Source of the DNA: JANWVO01 sp964458495 | Lineage (GTDB): Bacteria; Acidobacteriota; Terriglobia; Bryobacterales; Bryobacteraceae | Direction of reading: 5' to 3' | Length of the DNA stretch: 64,000 nt | NCBI GenBank assembly: GCA_964458495.1 | Contig: CAYWJB010000004.1 | Span: forward strand, 186,001-250,000 | Shown: positions 26,287-34,276 of the stretch, piece after piece | Layout: each line of letters opens with the position of its first letter | How positions within the stretch are numbered: position 1 is the first letter of the stretch | The notes under the pieces: model-generated | Seen by the model: only the letters and a program-made list of their open reading frames with translations | Database searches by the model: none | Told to the model about the DNA's origin: nothing | Position numbers and translations under genes: made by a program

Positions 26287-27399
26287 CTAGACGCCCGTCC
26301 AGCGGTTGCAGGCCTCGATCACCGCCCGCGCCTCGCCGTCGTTCAGATAGGGGTGGATGGGCAGGCTCGCCTGGCGGCGGCAGAAGAGGCGCGCGGGCTC
26401 CGGGTCTCCCGCGAGTTCGTGCGGCGCGCCGCGCATCGCCTCCTGATCAAACAAAGGCAGCGGGTAATGTTCGGCCGTCTGCACGCCGCAGGCAGCCATG
26501 TGGCCGCGGAAGGACTCCTTGGCGCCTTCGGGAAGGAGAACGGGGAACAGGTGCCAGACGGATTCCGAGCCTGGCGGCGGCGCGGGAATTTCGATCTGCG
26601 GGTGCCGGATCCCTTCGATGTAGGCGCGGGCAATTTCGCGCCGCCTCGCCGTCCACCGCTTGAGGCGCGGCAGGCCCGCCTCCAGCAGAAACGCGGCCTG
26701 AAGCTCGTCGAGCCGGCTGTTGAGCCCGATGGCGACGTGGCGGTACTTGCCCTGCTGCCCGTAGTCGCGCAGGCAGCGCGCGGCGGCGGCGATGTCGGCA
26801 TCGTTGGTCAGCACCGCTCCTCCGTCGCCCATGGCGCCGAGGTTCTTCGTGGGATAGAAACTGGTGGCGGCTGCCGCTCCCGCCGTGCCGCAGGAGCGGC
26901 CGCGCGAGCGCGCCAGGACCGACTGCGCGCAATCCTCCACGATCCGCACACCGCGCCGCGCGATGCGTTCCAGCTTGTCCATCTCCAAACAGTGCCCGTA
27001 GAGATGCACCGGCACGAAGAAGCGCAAGGATGGGTCGCGCTCCAGCAGCTCCTCGCAGGCGTCGAGATCGGCGAGCCCGTTCTTCAAGCAGGGGGCGAAG
27101 ACAGGCATTGCGCCCGCGCGCAGCACCGCCAGCGCGGTGGCGAAGGCGGAGACGGGCGCCACCAGGACGCGCTCGCCGGGGCGGCAACCCGCGGCGCGGA
27201 GGCCGATTTCGAGCGCATCGAGGCCGCTGGCAACGCCGACGGCCTCGCGCAGGCCCCACAACTCCGAAAGCCGCCGCTCGAAATCTCCGACCTCGCGGCC
27301 CAGAATGTACCAGCCGGAGGCGCCGGCGCGGTCCAGCGCGCGGTGGAAGTCTGACGCCGCTTCGTCCCACTGCCGGCGAAAATCATTCATGAGGATCAT
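26287..27399 (-). CDS. DegT/DnrJ/EryC1/StrS nucleotide-sugar aminotransferase (FdtB-like)
   Basis: 370 aa. PLP lysine K185 in SFYPTKNLGAMGDGG, conserved acidic pair VEDCAQS (E155, D156), and YGQQGKYRHVAIGLNSRLDELQAAFL. Closest to aminotransferases that make dTDP-3-amino-3,6-dideoxyhexoses (FdtB/QdtB). Its ATG overlaps the stop of the upstream acetyltransferase-ketoisomerase gene by 4 nt, which supports that assignment. The product sugar would be used in O-antigen, S-layer or exopolysaccharide glycan. Confidence 0.88.
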   Translation of the reverse strand: MILMNDFRRQWDEAASDFHRALDRAGASGWYILGREVGDFERRLSELWGLREAVGVASGLDALEIGLRAAGCRPGERVLVAPVSAFATALAVLRAGAMPVFAPCLKNGLADLDACEELLERDPSLRFFVPVHLYGHCLEMDKLERIARRGVRIVEDCAQSVLARSRGRSCGTAGAAAATSFYPTKNLGAMGDGGAVLTNDADIAAAARCLRDYGQQGKYRHVAIGLNSRLDELQAAFLLEAGLPRLKRWTARRREIARAYIEGIRHPQIEIPAPPPGSESVWHLFPVLLPEGAKESFRGHMAACGVQTAEHYPLPLFDQEAMRGAPHELAGDPEPARLFCRRQASLPIHPYLNDGEARAVIEACNRWTGV

Positions 27400-28337
27400 G
27401 ACGCGTGGCCGCGTGACAGGGACAGGAATTCCGTGTAATCACGAATGTAATCCGCAGGATCGTAGTGATCCGAAGCCAGCACCAGGAGCACAGCGTCGGG
27501 GGTGTACTTGTATTGCACACCCCAGATCATGGGGGGGATATAAAGGCCGAAATTCGGGCGGTCGAGAATGAATTCCTCCCGGTTTTCTCCGTCGTCGGCG
27601 ACGAAATGGCAGCTCCCGTGGACGCAAACCAGAAACTGGTGCAGGGTGCGGTGGGCGTGCTCGCCGCGGATTTTCTGGTCCGCGACGCCAAAGACGAGGA
27701 AGAAACGCCGGATTTCGAACGGCACCTGCCGCGCGGTCTCGCCGATGGCGAGGTTCCCGCGAAGGTCCTCCACCAGGGGGAGGAAGTGGAAGGTGACCCC
27801 GCGGACTCGCGTGGCCACGGCGCCGGGTTGCTCCGGAGGTGCAGCCATGGGGGCGGGCGGGCGCCGGGGGGTCAGTCCGGCGTAGCCGGTGATGCGCGCG
27901 GGATTGCCTGCCACCACGGCGTCGGCGGGCACGTTCCGCGTCACTACGGCGCCGGCGCCCACGACCGCCCGCGGCCCAACGGTGACGCCGGCGACGATCG
28001 TCGCATTGGCGCCGATGGCAGCGCCTTTCCCGATGCGCGTGGGCCGGCTTTCCTGACCACCGGCCGGCGAAGAACTGCTCATGGTCACCACCTGCGGCCC
28101 CAGCACGGCGCCGTCCTCCACGACGACGCCGCCGGCCACACGGCAGCCATCGTGCAGCACCACGTCGTCGCCGACAACGGCGCCAGGGCAGACACAGACG
28201 TGGTCGCGGATCTGGCATCGCTTGCCGATTCGCGCTCCGGCCGAGATCCGGCTGAACGCCCCGACGCAGGTGCCCGCGCCGATCTCCCCGGCTTCCACCA
28301 GGCTGGCCGGGTGGAGGCGAATCCCCGTTTCACCCAT
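27396..28337 (-). CDS. Fusion of left-handed beta-helix acetyltransferase and FdtA-type sugar 3,4-ketoisomerase
   Basis: 313 aa from ATG 28337 (GTG 28355 is possible). Residues about 1-160 are hexapeptide repeats (IGAGTCVGAFSRISAGARIG and on), an LbH acyltransferase. Residues about 178-313 are a WxcM/FdtA cupin: VEDLRGNLAIGE, EIRRFFLVFGV, RGEHAHRTLHQFLVCVHG, PPMIWGVQYKY. In Fdt/Qdt routes a ketoisomerase turns dTDP-4-keto-6-deoxyglucose into the 3-keto form, an aminotransferase adds the 3-amino group and an acetyltransferase caps it. Here steps one and three are one polypeptide and step two is the coupled next gene. dTDP-glucose synthase and dehydratase genes are not in the window. Confidence 0.88.
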   Translation of the reverse strand: MGETGIRLHPASLVEAGEIGAGTCVGAFSRISAGARIGKRCQIRDHVCVCPGAVVGDDVVLHDGCRVAGGVVVEDGAVLGPQVVTMSSSSPAGGQESRPTRIGKGAAIGANATIVAGVTVGPRAVVGAGAVVTRNVPADAVVAGNPARITGYAGLTPRRPPAPMAAPPEQPGAVATRVRGVTFHFLPLVEDLRGNLAIGETARQVPFEIRRFFLVFGVADQKIRGEHAHRTLHQFLVCVHGSCHFVADDGENREEFILDRPNFGLYIPPMIWGVQYKYTPDAVLLVLASDHYDPADYIRDYTEFLSLSRGHAS

Positions 28338-28422
28338 GGCTGCCAGTATAGCCACGGTGGAGGCTGGATTCCCGGATCCGGCGGTGATAGGTTTGAATCA
28401 ACTGCCTTGCAGGAGGTGAGTC

Positions 28423-29655
28423 ATGGCGCGACGAAACTGGCTGGCCATGGCGGCAGAGGAGGCGGCAAGGAGGACCTTGGCGCGCTCGGGCGACCCGCCG
28501 GTGCGCATCGTTCTCCCCACAGGGGTTGCGGTGGAACCTCGTGGCGCGCAGCCGCGCTTTACGCTCTCGATCCGCACATGGCGCGCGCTGGCGGCCATGC
28601 TGATCGATCCGGAGTCGGGATTTGCGGAAAACTACGCTGCAGGCGCGGCCGAAGTGGACGGACCTCTGGCGGGGTTCTGCGGCGAGATCTACCGGTGCTG
28701 CCCGTGGCCGCGCTCGGGCCGCGGCGTGGCAGGGCTGCTGTCGCGGTATCTCGACTGGACGCAAAGCCGCTCGGTGCGCGGCGCGAAGGCCAACATCCAC
28801 CGCCATTACGATCTTGGCAACGAGTTCTACCGGCTGTGGCTCGACGAGGAGATGCTTTACACCTGCGCCTTCTTCCCGCGCGAGGACGCGACGCTTGAGG
28901 AGGCGCAGGAGGCGAAGATGGAGCGCGTGGCGCGAAAGCTCGCCCTCCAACGGGACGACCGCGTGGCCGAGGCCGGTTGCGGCTGGGGCGCCTTCGCGCT
29001 CTATATCGCGCGGGTGCACGGCTGCCGCGTCCGGGCGTTCAACATCAGCGAGGAGCAGATTGCGTGGGCGCGGCGCCGGGCGCGCGAGCTGGGGCTCGAG
29101 GGCAGGGTGGAGTTCGTGCTGGACGATTACCGCAACATCACAGGCTCTTACGATGTCTTCGCCTCCATCGGGATGCTCGAGCACGTGGGCAAGGACCATT
29201 ACCGTGAGCTCGGGGAGGTGATCCGCCGCACCATCGGGGACAGCGGCCGCGGGCTGCTGCACTTTATCGGGCGCTCCAGTCCGGCGCCGCTGAGCGCGTG
29301 GATCCGCAGGCGCATCTTCCCCGGCGCCTACGCGCCCGCGCTCAGCGAGATGCTTCCTCTGCTGGAGGCGGGCGACTACCGGGTAGCGGATGTCGAGAAC
29401 CTCCGCTCCCACTACGCGCGCACGCTCCGCTGCTGGCGCGAGCGGTTCGAGGCGGCCGAGCCGCGGGTGCGCCAGATGTTCAGCGAGGAGTTCGCCCGGG
29501 CCTGGAAGCTCTATCTGGCCGGCTCGGAAGCGGCCTTCCACAGCGGTTCGCTGCAGCTTTATCAGGTGTTGTTCGCGGGGCCGCGGTGCACGCGGGCGCT
29601 GTGGACGCGCGAAGGCGAGCAGCAGGCGCAACTGCGCGCGGCGGGCGGCGCATGA
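28423..29655 (+). CDS. Cyclopropane-fatty-acid / lipid methyltransferase (CFA synthase family)
   Basis: 410 aa with strong ribosome site (AGGAGGTGA 3 nt before ATG). Residues about 110-400 are the SAM-dependent CFA/MMA synthase domain: NIHRHYDLGNEFYRLWLD, YTCAFF, EAGCGWGAFALYIA (SAM motif I, about 186-199), FASIGMLEHVG, and the C-terminal YRVADVENLRSHYARTL. These enzymes add a methyl(ene) group to an acyl double bond. It is translationally coupled (ATGA) to a geranylgeranyl-reductase-like flavoprotein. Confidence 0.88.
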   Translation: MARRNWLAMAAEEAARRTLARSGDPPVRIVLPTGVAVEPRGAQPRFTLSIRTWRALAAMLIDPESGFAENYAAGAAEVDGPLAGFCGEIYRCCPWPRSGRGVAGLLSRYLDWTQSRSVRGAKANIHRHYDLGNEFYRLWLDEEMLYTCAFFPREDATLEEAQEAKMERVARKLALQRDDRVAEAGCGWGAFALYIARVHGCRVRAFNISEEQIAWARRRARELGLEGRVEFVLDDYRNITGSYDVFASIGMLEHVGKDHYRELGEVIRRTIGDSGRGLLHFIGRSSPAPLSAWIRRRIFPGAYAPALSEMLPLLEAGDYRVADVENLRSHYARTLRCWRERFEAAEPRVRQMFSEEFARAWKLYLAGSEAAFHSGSLQLYQVLFAGPRCTRALWTREGEQQAQLRAAGGA

Positions 29656-30746
29656 GCTCCTATGATGCGATCATCGTCGGCGGCGGTCCCGCCGGCTCGG
29701 CGTGCGCAGCGCGGCTCAGAAAGGGCGGCATGGAGGCGCTGGTGGTGGACCGCGCCCTGTTTCCGCGCGACAAGCCCTGCGCCGGCTGGATCACGCCGCA
29801 AGTGCTCGAGCGGCTGGATCTCGCGCCAGAGCAGTACGCGAGGCACGGCGTCATCGCGGAGGTGCGCGCGTTCCGCGTCTCGCGGCTCGGCGGCGCGCCG
29901 GTGGAGGTGTCCTACGGCTCGCCGGTGAGCCATGCGATCCGGCGGTGCGAGTTCGACAAGCACCTGCTGGAACGTTCCGGCGCGCGGGTGCGCACCGGGG
30001 CCGAAGTCGTGTCGCTGGAACGCCGCGCCGGGCGCTGGGTGGTCAACGGGGAGTGGGAAGCGCCCGTGCTGGTCGGCGCAGGGGGGCACTTCTGCCCGGT
30101 GGCGCGCATGCTGGGCGCGAAGCCTTCCGCCGAGGCGGCTGTGGCGTCGCAGGAGGCGGAATTCGAAATGAGCGAAGCCGACGCCGCCCGCTGCACTCTG
30201 CCCGAAGGATGCGTCGATCTGTCCTTCGCCCCGGAACTGGATGGCTATGGCTGGTGCGTGCGCAAGCGCCGCTGGCTGAACGCCGGGTTCGGCACGCTGC
30301 GGCATGGACGGCTGAAGTCCCGGCTGGAGCAGTATCTGGGCACTCTTCGCCGCCGCGGCGTCCTGCCGGAGGGCTGCCAGCCCGCCATGCGCGGCCACGC
30401 CTACCTGCTGCGGGGGCTCGCCCGCCGGCCCTTGTACGGCGAGGGCGTGCTGCTGGCGGGCGATGCGGCCGGGCTGGCTTTCGACTCGAGCGGCGAGGGC
30501 ATCCTGCCGGCCATCGTCAGCGGGACGCTGGCGGCAGAGGCCATTCTGGCCGCGGGGCTTCGCCCGGAGCGGCTCGACGGGGCCGCCTACGCCGCCGCCG
30601 TGGAGAAGGAACTGGGCCCGCGCGGCCAGGGCAGGCGCGGCGCGTCGTGGCTCGAGCGGCTGGGCGCCAGGTTCGCTTTCCGCTCGGCGGATTTCGTGCG
30701 CCGCGAGGTGGTGGAGAAGCGCTTTCTGCGCAGAAATGGCGGATAA
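29652..30746 (+). CDS. Geranylgeranyl-reductase-like FAD oxidoreductase
   Basis: 364 aa. N-terminal FAD site GGGPAGSACAARL (about 9-21), PxxKPCAGWITP (about 40-47), and the second FAD motif GVLLAGDAAGLAFDSSGEGI (about 270-289). This is the GGR/FixC/PHBH fold. Family members saturate isoprenoid or hydroxylate ring substrates. Coupling with the CFA-type methyltransferase suggests it reduces the methylene product or prepares the acyl substrate. It ends 10 bp from the convergent HAD gene. Confidence 0.8.
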   Translation: MSSYDAIIVGGGPAGSACAARLRKGGMEALVVDRALFPRDKPCAGWITPQVLERLDLAPEQYARHGVIAEVRAFRVSRLGGAPVEVSYGSPVSHAIRRCEFDKHLLERSGARVRTGAEVVSLERRAGRWVVNGEWEAPVLVGAGGHFCPVARMLGAKPSAEAAVASQEAEFEMSEADAARCTLPEGCVDLSFAPELDGYGWCVRKRRWLNAGFGTLRHGRLKSRLEQYLGTLRRRGVLPEGCQPAMRGHAYLLRGLARRPLYGEGVLLAGDAAGLAFDSSGEGILPAIVSGTLAAEAILAAGLRPERLDGAAYAAAVEKELGPRGQGRRGASWLERLGARFAFRSADFVRREVVEKRFLRRNGG

Positions 30747-30755
30747 AAACCGCCG

Positions 30756-31562
30756 TCATTCAGAAAAAAGCAGGCCTTCCAGTTCGTCCAGGCACAGGTA
30801 ATTCGGGATGATATAATCCGCCCCGACGGAGACCAGCCGCTGCCTTTTCCATTCGTCCACGCGCTGGCATTCCGGCTCGTCGGTGGCCACTCCCACGGCC
30901 ACTCCGCCCACTGTCCTGACGTTCTCGATTTCCACGTAGCCGTCGCCGAAGGCCAGGATTTCGTCTCCCGCGCATTCGGCCCGTCTGATGATCCTTTCGA
31001 TCAGGATTTTCTTGGAAAAGCTGCGGTAATCGTCCAGCGCGCCGAAAACGCCGCCGTCGAAATATCCGGCCACCTGCAACAGCTCCGCCTCGCGCCGCAT
31101 GAATTCCTGGTCCGTGCCCGAGGCCAGATACAACCGCAGCCCGCGGCGCCGCAGCCTCTCCAGAAGCTGGCGCGATCCCGGCACCAGATATTTCTCCGGC
31201 GGCGCGGCCCCCGATTCCAGTTCTTCCAGCCGGTGCCGGATCCGTTCATGCAGCCTGTCGAGATACCGGTACTTGTACGCCAGCGGATCCTCCGGCTTGC
31301 CGCCACGCAGCTCCACCTGCCGCGCCAGCTCGATCATCTGGTAGATGGTCTGCTTGCCGGTGAGCCGGTAAACGAACTCGCGCACCGTGCGCTCGATCTC
31401 CTCTTCGGGTTCGCCGGTGCCGAGCGAGGCGAGCACCTCCACCATCATCGGCACCATGACATCGAACCAGCCGGCGCGGATCAGGGAGAGCGTTCCGTCG
31501 AAATCGAACAACGCCACGCGCGCGCGGGCCGCGCTCCGGCCCGTGATCACTTCCACGCTCAT
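30756..31562 (-). CDS. HAD-superfamily phosphatase
   Basis: 268 aa from ATG 31562, overlapping the IclR stop (ATGA). Motif I FDFDGTL (D20, D22), motif II LASGTD (about 157-162), motif III lysine in SFSKKI, motif IV AFGDGYVEIEN. The cap is a long helical insert (about 30-125). Substrate probably a sugar phosphate or phosphoglycolate-like molecule. Co-transcription with an IclR regulator and divergence from a DHDPS-family aldolase suggest sugar-acid breakdown. Confidence 0.85.
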   Translation of the reverse strand: MSVEVITGRSAARARVALFDFDGTLSLIRAGWFDVMVPMMVEVLASLGTGEPEEEIERTVREFVYRLTGKQTIYQMIELARQVELRGGKPEDPLAYKYRYLDRLHERIRHRLEELESGAAPPEKYLVPGSRQLLERLRRRGLRLYLASGTDQEFMRREAELLQVAGYFDGGVFGALDDYRSFSKKILIERIIRRAECAGDEILAFGDGYVEIENVRTVGGVAVGVATDEPECQRVDEWKRQRLVSVGADYIIPNYLCLDELEGLLFSE

Positions 31563-32380
31563 CCGCCGAGAGCCTTCCTGAGCGCCTTGGCGATCTCGGC
31601 GGCGTAGTCCATCATCATCTTCGGCAGCACTTCCTCGATCTGCTTGGTGAACCGCGCCTTCGGCATCGACATGCTCACCGCGGCGAACACCTCTCCGTCG
31701 GGCATCTGCACCGGCGCTCCGCAGCAGATGCCGCCGAGCACCGTCTCCTCGCGGTCCCACGCGTAGCCGCGCTCGCGCACCGCCGCCAGGTCGTCCTGAA
31801 TGGCGCGGAAATCGGTCAGCGTGTTCGGCGTCAACGCGAAAATGCCGTAGGTGTACAGAAGGCGCTGCGCCAGCTCTGGCGTCTGAAACGCCGTGATCGA
31901 CTTGCCCAGCGACGAAGCGTAGGGTTGCAGGACGCCGCCCCGGTAGTTCGACATCCGGATGTGATGCGTGCTCTCGATCACATCCACCACGCGGATCACG
32001 TCGTCGAACAGGAACGCCATCGCCACCGTCTCGCCGAGTTCGGCGTTGATTCGCGCCAGTACCGGCTGCGCGCACTGTTTCAATGCCGTCAGCCGCATCT
32101 GCTGCTTCATGGTGGGCCAGACGCGCTCGCAGTAGTAGTTCTCATGCTCGTCGCGGTGAATGTAGCCGAGCCCCTGCAGCGTGCGCAGCAGGCGGAGCGA
32201 GGACGCCTTGCCGAGCCCGATCAGGGCGGCTATATCTTTCAGCGGCATCGCCTCCTCGCGCGATGCCAGCGCTTCCACGATCATCAGCCCCTTGGCCAGC
32301 GAGCGCGATTCCGGCGCCATTGCCGTCTTCGACACAGTCTTTAAACGGCGTTTCGATTTCTGGTTTGACTGGCTCAACAT
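31559..32380 (-). CDS. IclR-family transcriptional regulator
   Basis: 273 aa. Winged HTH at about residues 26-85 (LKDIAALIGLGKASSLRLLRTLQGLGYIHR) and an effector domain (about 95-270) with SSLGKSITAF and GGICCGAPVQ. IclR proteins bind palindromes next to target promoters and respond to small acids. The likely target is the divergent DHDPS-family gene: the 78-bp gap holds a promoter overlapped by an ATAC-AAA-GTAT palindrome. Confidence 0.9.
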   Translation of the reverse strand: MLSQSNQKSKRRLKTVSKTAMAPESRSLAKGLMIVEALASREEAMPLKDIAALIGLGKASSLRLLRTLQGLGYIHRDEHENYYCERVWPTMKQQMRLTALKQCAQPVLARINAELGETVAMAFLFDDVIRVVDVIESTHHIRMSNYRGGVLQPYASSLGKSITAFQTPELAQRLLYTYGIFALTPNTLTDFRAIQDDLAAVRERGYAWDREETVLGGICCGAPVQMPDGEVFAAVSMSMPKARFTKQIEEVLPKMMMDYAAEIAKALRKALGG

Positions 32381-32402
32381 CTTCGTCTACCATACAAAGT
32401 AT
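32365..32402 (+). promoter_or_regulatory. Sigma-70 promoter with overlapping palindrome (candidate IclR operator)
   Basis: TTGACT (32365-32370), 17 bp, TACCAT (32388-32393) make a good promoter for the DHDPS-family gene. The palindrome ATAC-AAA-GTAT (32392-32402) begins in the -10 and covers the start site, as expected for a repressor site. The -35 lies inside the first codons of the divergent iclR gene, so binding could also affect iclR. Confidence 0.55.
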
Positions 32403-32458
32403 CATCGGCCCGGTTCAGGCCGTCACAAAGGCCTGGCGGGGCATGGGAGAACACCATT

Positions 32459-33394
32459 ATGTCTCGAAATCCGCTGCCCGGTGGCGTGATCGCCGCGGTG
32501 CTGCTGCCGCGCGATGAGGAGGGACGTCCCGAGTGGGAGGAATTCGAGCGTCTGGTGTCTTTCCTGCGCGGCTGCGGATTGAGCGGCGTGTGCGTCAACG
32601 GCGCGACGGGCGAATACGCCCGCGCGACGCCGGAGGAGAGGCGCACCGCCGTCGCCGTGGCCCGCAATGCCATGGGCGGCCGCGGCACGGTTGTGTCCGG
32701 CGAGGGTTCCGCCTGCACCGTTTCCACCATCCGGCTTCTGCGCGAGGCCGAAGCCGCCGGCGCCGAGGCCCACCTGGTGCCGCCGCCGTGCTTTTTCCGT
32801 TACAGCGAGGATGACGTTCAGGAGTTTTACCGCGCGGTGGCCGCCGCTGCCAGCTGCCCGGTGCTCATTTACAATCTGCCCGCCTTCCTGACCGGCGTCA
32901 GTGAACACACGGTGGCAGAACTCGTGCGAAGCGAGCCCCGGATCGCAGGCGTGAAGGACAGCAGCGGGAAGCTCGACATCCTGGAGCGGCTCACCGCAGA
33001 ACCGGAGTTGCAGGCGCGCCGCTACATCGGCAACGACTGGACCCTGGGGGAAGTCTGCCGGCGCGGACTCGCCGATGGCGTCATCTCGGGCGTCGCCTGC
33101 GTTCTGCCGGAATTGATCGTTTCCCTCTGGGAGGCGGGCCAGGCCGGTGACTTCGTGCGTTTGGAACGGCTGGAAAAAGTCCTGGCAGAAGCTTTGGAGC
33201 ACATCGACGCCTGGCCGGCGCCCATTGGTCTGGAAGTGATTGCCGAGGTGCGCGGACTGAGGCGCTGCTTGCCCGCCGTGCCGTTTTCGGCCGCGCGCCG
33301 CGAACAGGCTCTTGCGATGCGGCGATGGTTCGAATCGTGGTGGGAAGGCCTCAAGGGTCTGGTCTCCCACGACGCGCTCATTGCCGCACGCTGA
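32459..33394 (+). CDS. DHDPS/NAL-family class I aldolase
   Basis: 311 aa TIM barrel. Schiff-base lysine K166 in AGVKDSSGK, proton-shuttling tyrosine Y138 in IYNLP, and the carboxylate-binding loop GATGEY (49-53 region; GTTGE in DapA). This difference and the IclR context favour a pyruvate aldolase or keto-deoxy sugar acid dehydratase over lysine synthesis. Ribosome site GGGAG about 9 nt before ATG 32459. Ends at 33394 with a gene-free stretch following. Confidence 0.88.
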   Translation: MSRNPLPGGVIAAVLLPRDEEGRPEWEEFERLVSFLRGCGLSGVCVNGATGEYARATPEERRTAVAVARNAMGGRGTVVSGEGSACTVSTIRLLREAEAAGAEAHLVPPPCFFRYSEDDVQEFYRAVAAAASCPVLIYNLPAFLTGVSEHTVAELVRSEPRIAGVKDSSGKLDILERLTAEPELQARRYIGNDWTLGEVCRRGLADGVISGVACVLPELIVSLWEAGQAGDFVRLERLEKVLAEALEHIDAWPAPIGLEVIAEVRGLRRCLPAVPFSAARREQALAMRRWFESWWEGLKGLVSHDALIAAR

Positions 33395-33759
33395 CTCCCG
33401 CTCTCCTCATTCCACCTGACACTCCGGCTGGTGCACACCAGCTCTCTGCCCGGCCGGGAACGAAAAAACGGGTTTCCCCACCTGTGAGGGGAAACCCGTC
33501 CACCCGCCTGTGGCTGTGGCGCCCCCCGCCGGGAGCAGGCCGGCTCCTCCTCCAGACCTGCCCCGGCCCGCCCTGGCTCGCTGGCTCATCGTCCGGGCAG
33601 CCCGCCTCCTCCTTCTCTGCCGGCCCGGTTGAGCCAATTGCGCTGAAGTTGTCCGTCAATGCTCTCTACCCTATCCACGGAAGCGCGCGGGAAATTTCGG
33701 TGCGCGGATGTGGAATTTTTCCGGCGGGAAGGCGGGATCCGCCCGCCGGCGCGCCCGTT
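33395..33759. other. Gene-free stretch: 3' region of the DUF2905 transcript and its terminator
   Basis: No convincing protein frame. On the minus strand it forms a 3' untranslated tail of about 260 nt between the DUF2905 stop and a very strong terminator at 33463-33498. Such a long, GC-rich tail is unusual for a 73-residue gene and could include a separate small RNA. Confidence 0.5.
33463..33498 (-). terminator. Strong Rho-independent terminator
   Basis: CGGGTTTCCCC (33469-33479) and GGGGAAACCCG (33488-33498) form a perfect 11-bp stem with an 8-nt loop. On the minus strand it is followed by six T (complement of AAAAAA at 33463-33468). Orientation fits the DUF2905 transcript. Confidence 0.9.
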
Positions 33760-33981
33760 TCAGCGCCGGCGGAAGAGCCAAAGCAGCACGGAGAACAGCA
33801 GGCTCAGCAGGAGCGACGTCATCAAGGGAAAGTAGAAGACGCTGTTCTTCCCACGGATGACGATATCGCCGGGGAGCCGGCCGAGGCGCAGGGGGAGCCT
33901 CGGGAACAGGTAGAGCAGGACGCCCGCCAGAAAGAGGGCGGCGCCCAGGACCATCAGGCTGCGTCCGAGTTGCTGCATCAT
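33760..33981 (-). CDS. DUF2905 small membrane protein
   Basis: 73 aa with two hydrophobic segments (about 8-28 and 50-70) joined by LPLRLGRLPGDIVIRGKNSVFYFPL, the diagnostic motif of DUF2905. Role unknown in this widespread family. Start is ATG 33981 or the next codon. Its promoter would have to lie in 33990-34140. Confidence 0.9.
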   Translation of the reverse strand: MMQQLGRSLMVLGAALFLAGVLLYLFPRLPLRLGRLPGDIVIRGKNSVFYFPLMTSLLLSLLFSVLLWLFRRR

Positions 33982-34153
33982 GGGCGTCCTGCGGGTGCCG
34001 TGGCGGCTTCAACTTCAGGTTAGCGCGGCCGGCTGGCACGGGGGACAGTCCCGGACCATGGGGCCGGCGGCGCGGATCGCGGCCGCGAGCGTGACTCGGA
34101 GCATGCGGTCCGGCGCGGTGAAAAAAAACAATTCCGAGCGTTCACGTTTTATG

Positions 34154-34175
34154 CACAGTGTTTTCACAGTGTTGT
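34154..34175 (+). repeat. Tandem 11-bp repeat in AT-rich promoter-upstream block
   Basis: CACAGTGTTTT (34154-34164) is followed directly by CACAGTGTTGT (34165-34175). A period of 11 bp puts both copies on the same helix face, as in regulator binding sites. They lie about 70 bp upstream of the -35 of the RNA candidate. Confidence 0.6.
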
Positions 34176-34243
34176 CATCGTATCTTAATGAAAACAAAGC
34201 GAATAAAGTTTCGCGATCCGGCCCGGAAAAGAGCCGATTTCTG

Positions 34244-34272
34244 TTGACACGATTCGGCTTCTGGTGCATAGT
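34244..34272 (+). promoter_or_regulatory. Near-consensus sigma-70 promoter of the RNA candidate
   Basis: TTGACA (34244-34249, perfect), 17-bp spacer, CATAGT (34267-34272, 4 of 6). A start near 34277-34280 would put the first transcribed bases at the 5' strand of the closing helix. The best-matched -35/spacing combination noticed in the window, and no protein gene follows it. Confidence 0.75.
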
Positions 34273-34276
34273 GGAG

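Noticed and set aside
28337..28355. GTG 28355 as start of the acetyltransferase-ketoisomerase
   Set aside because: Adds six residues before the family start without a ribosome site; ATG 28337 kept, though not proven.
33500..33600. Second SRP-like string GGGCAGGUCUGGAGGAGGAGC on the minus strand
   Set aside because: The AGCAGCC arm is missing and no helix closes around it; weaker than the 17.2-kb locus.
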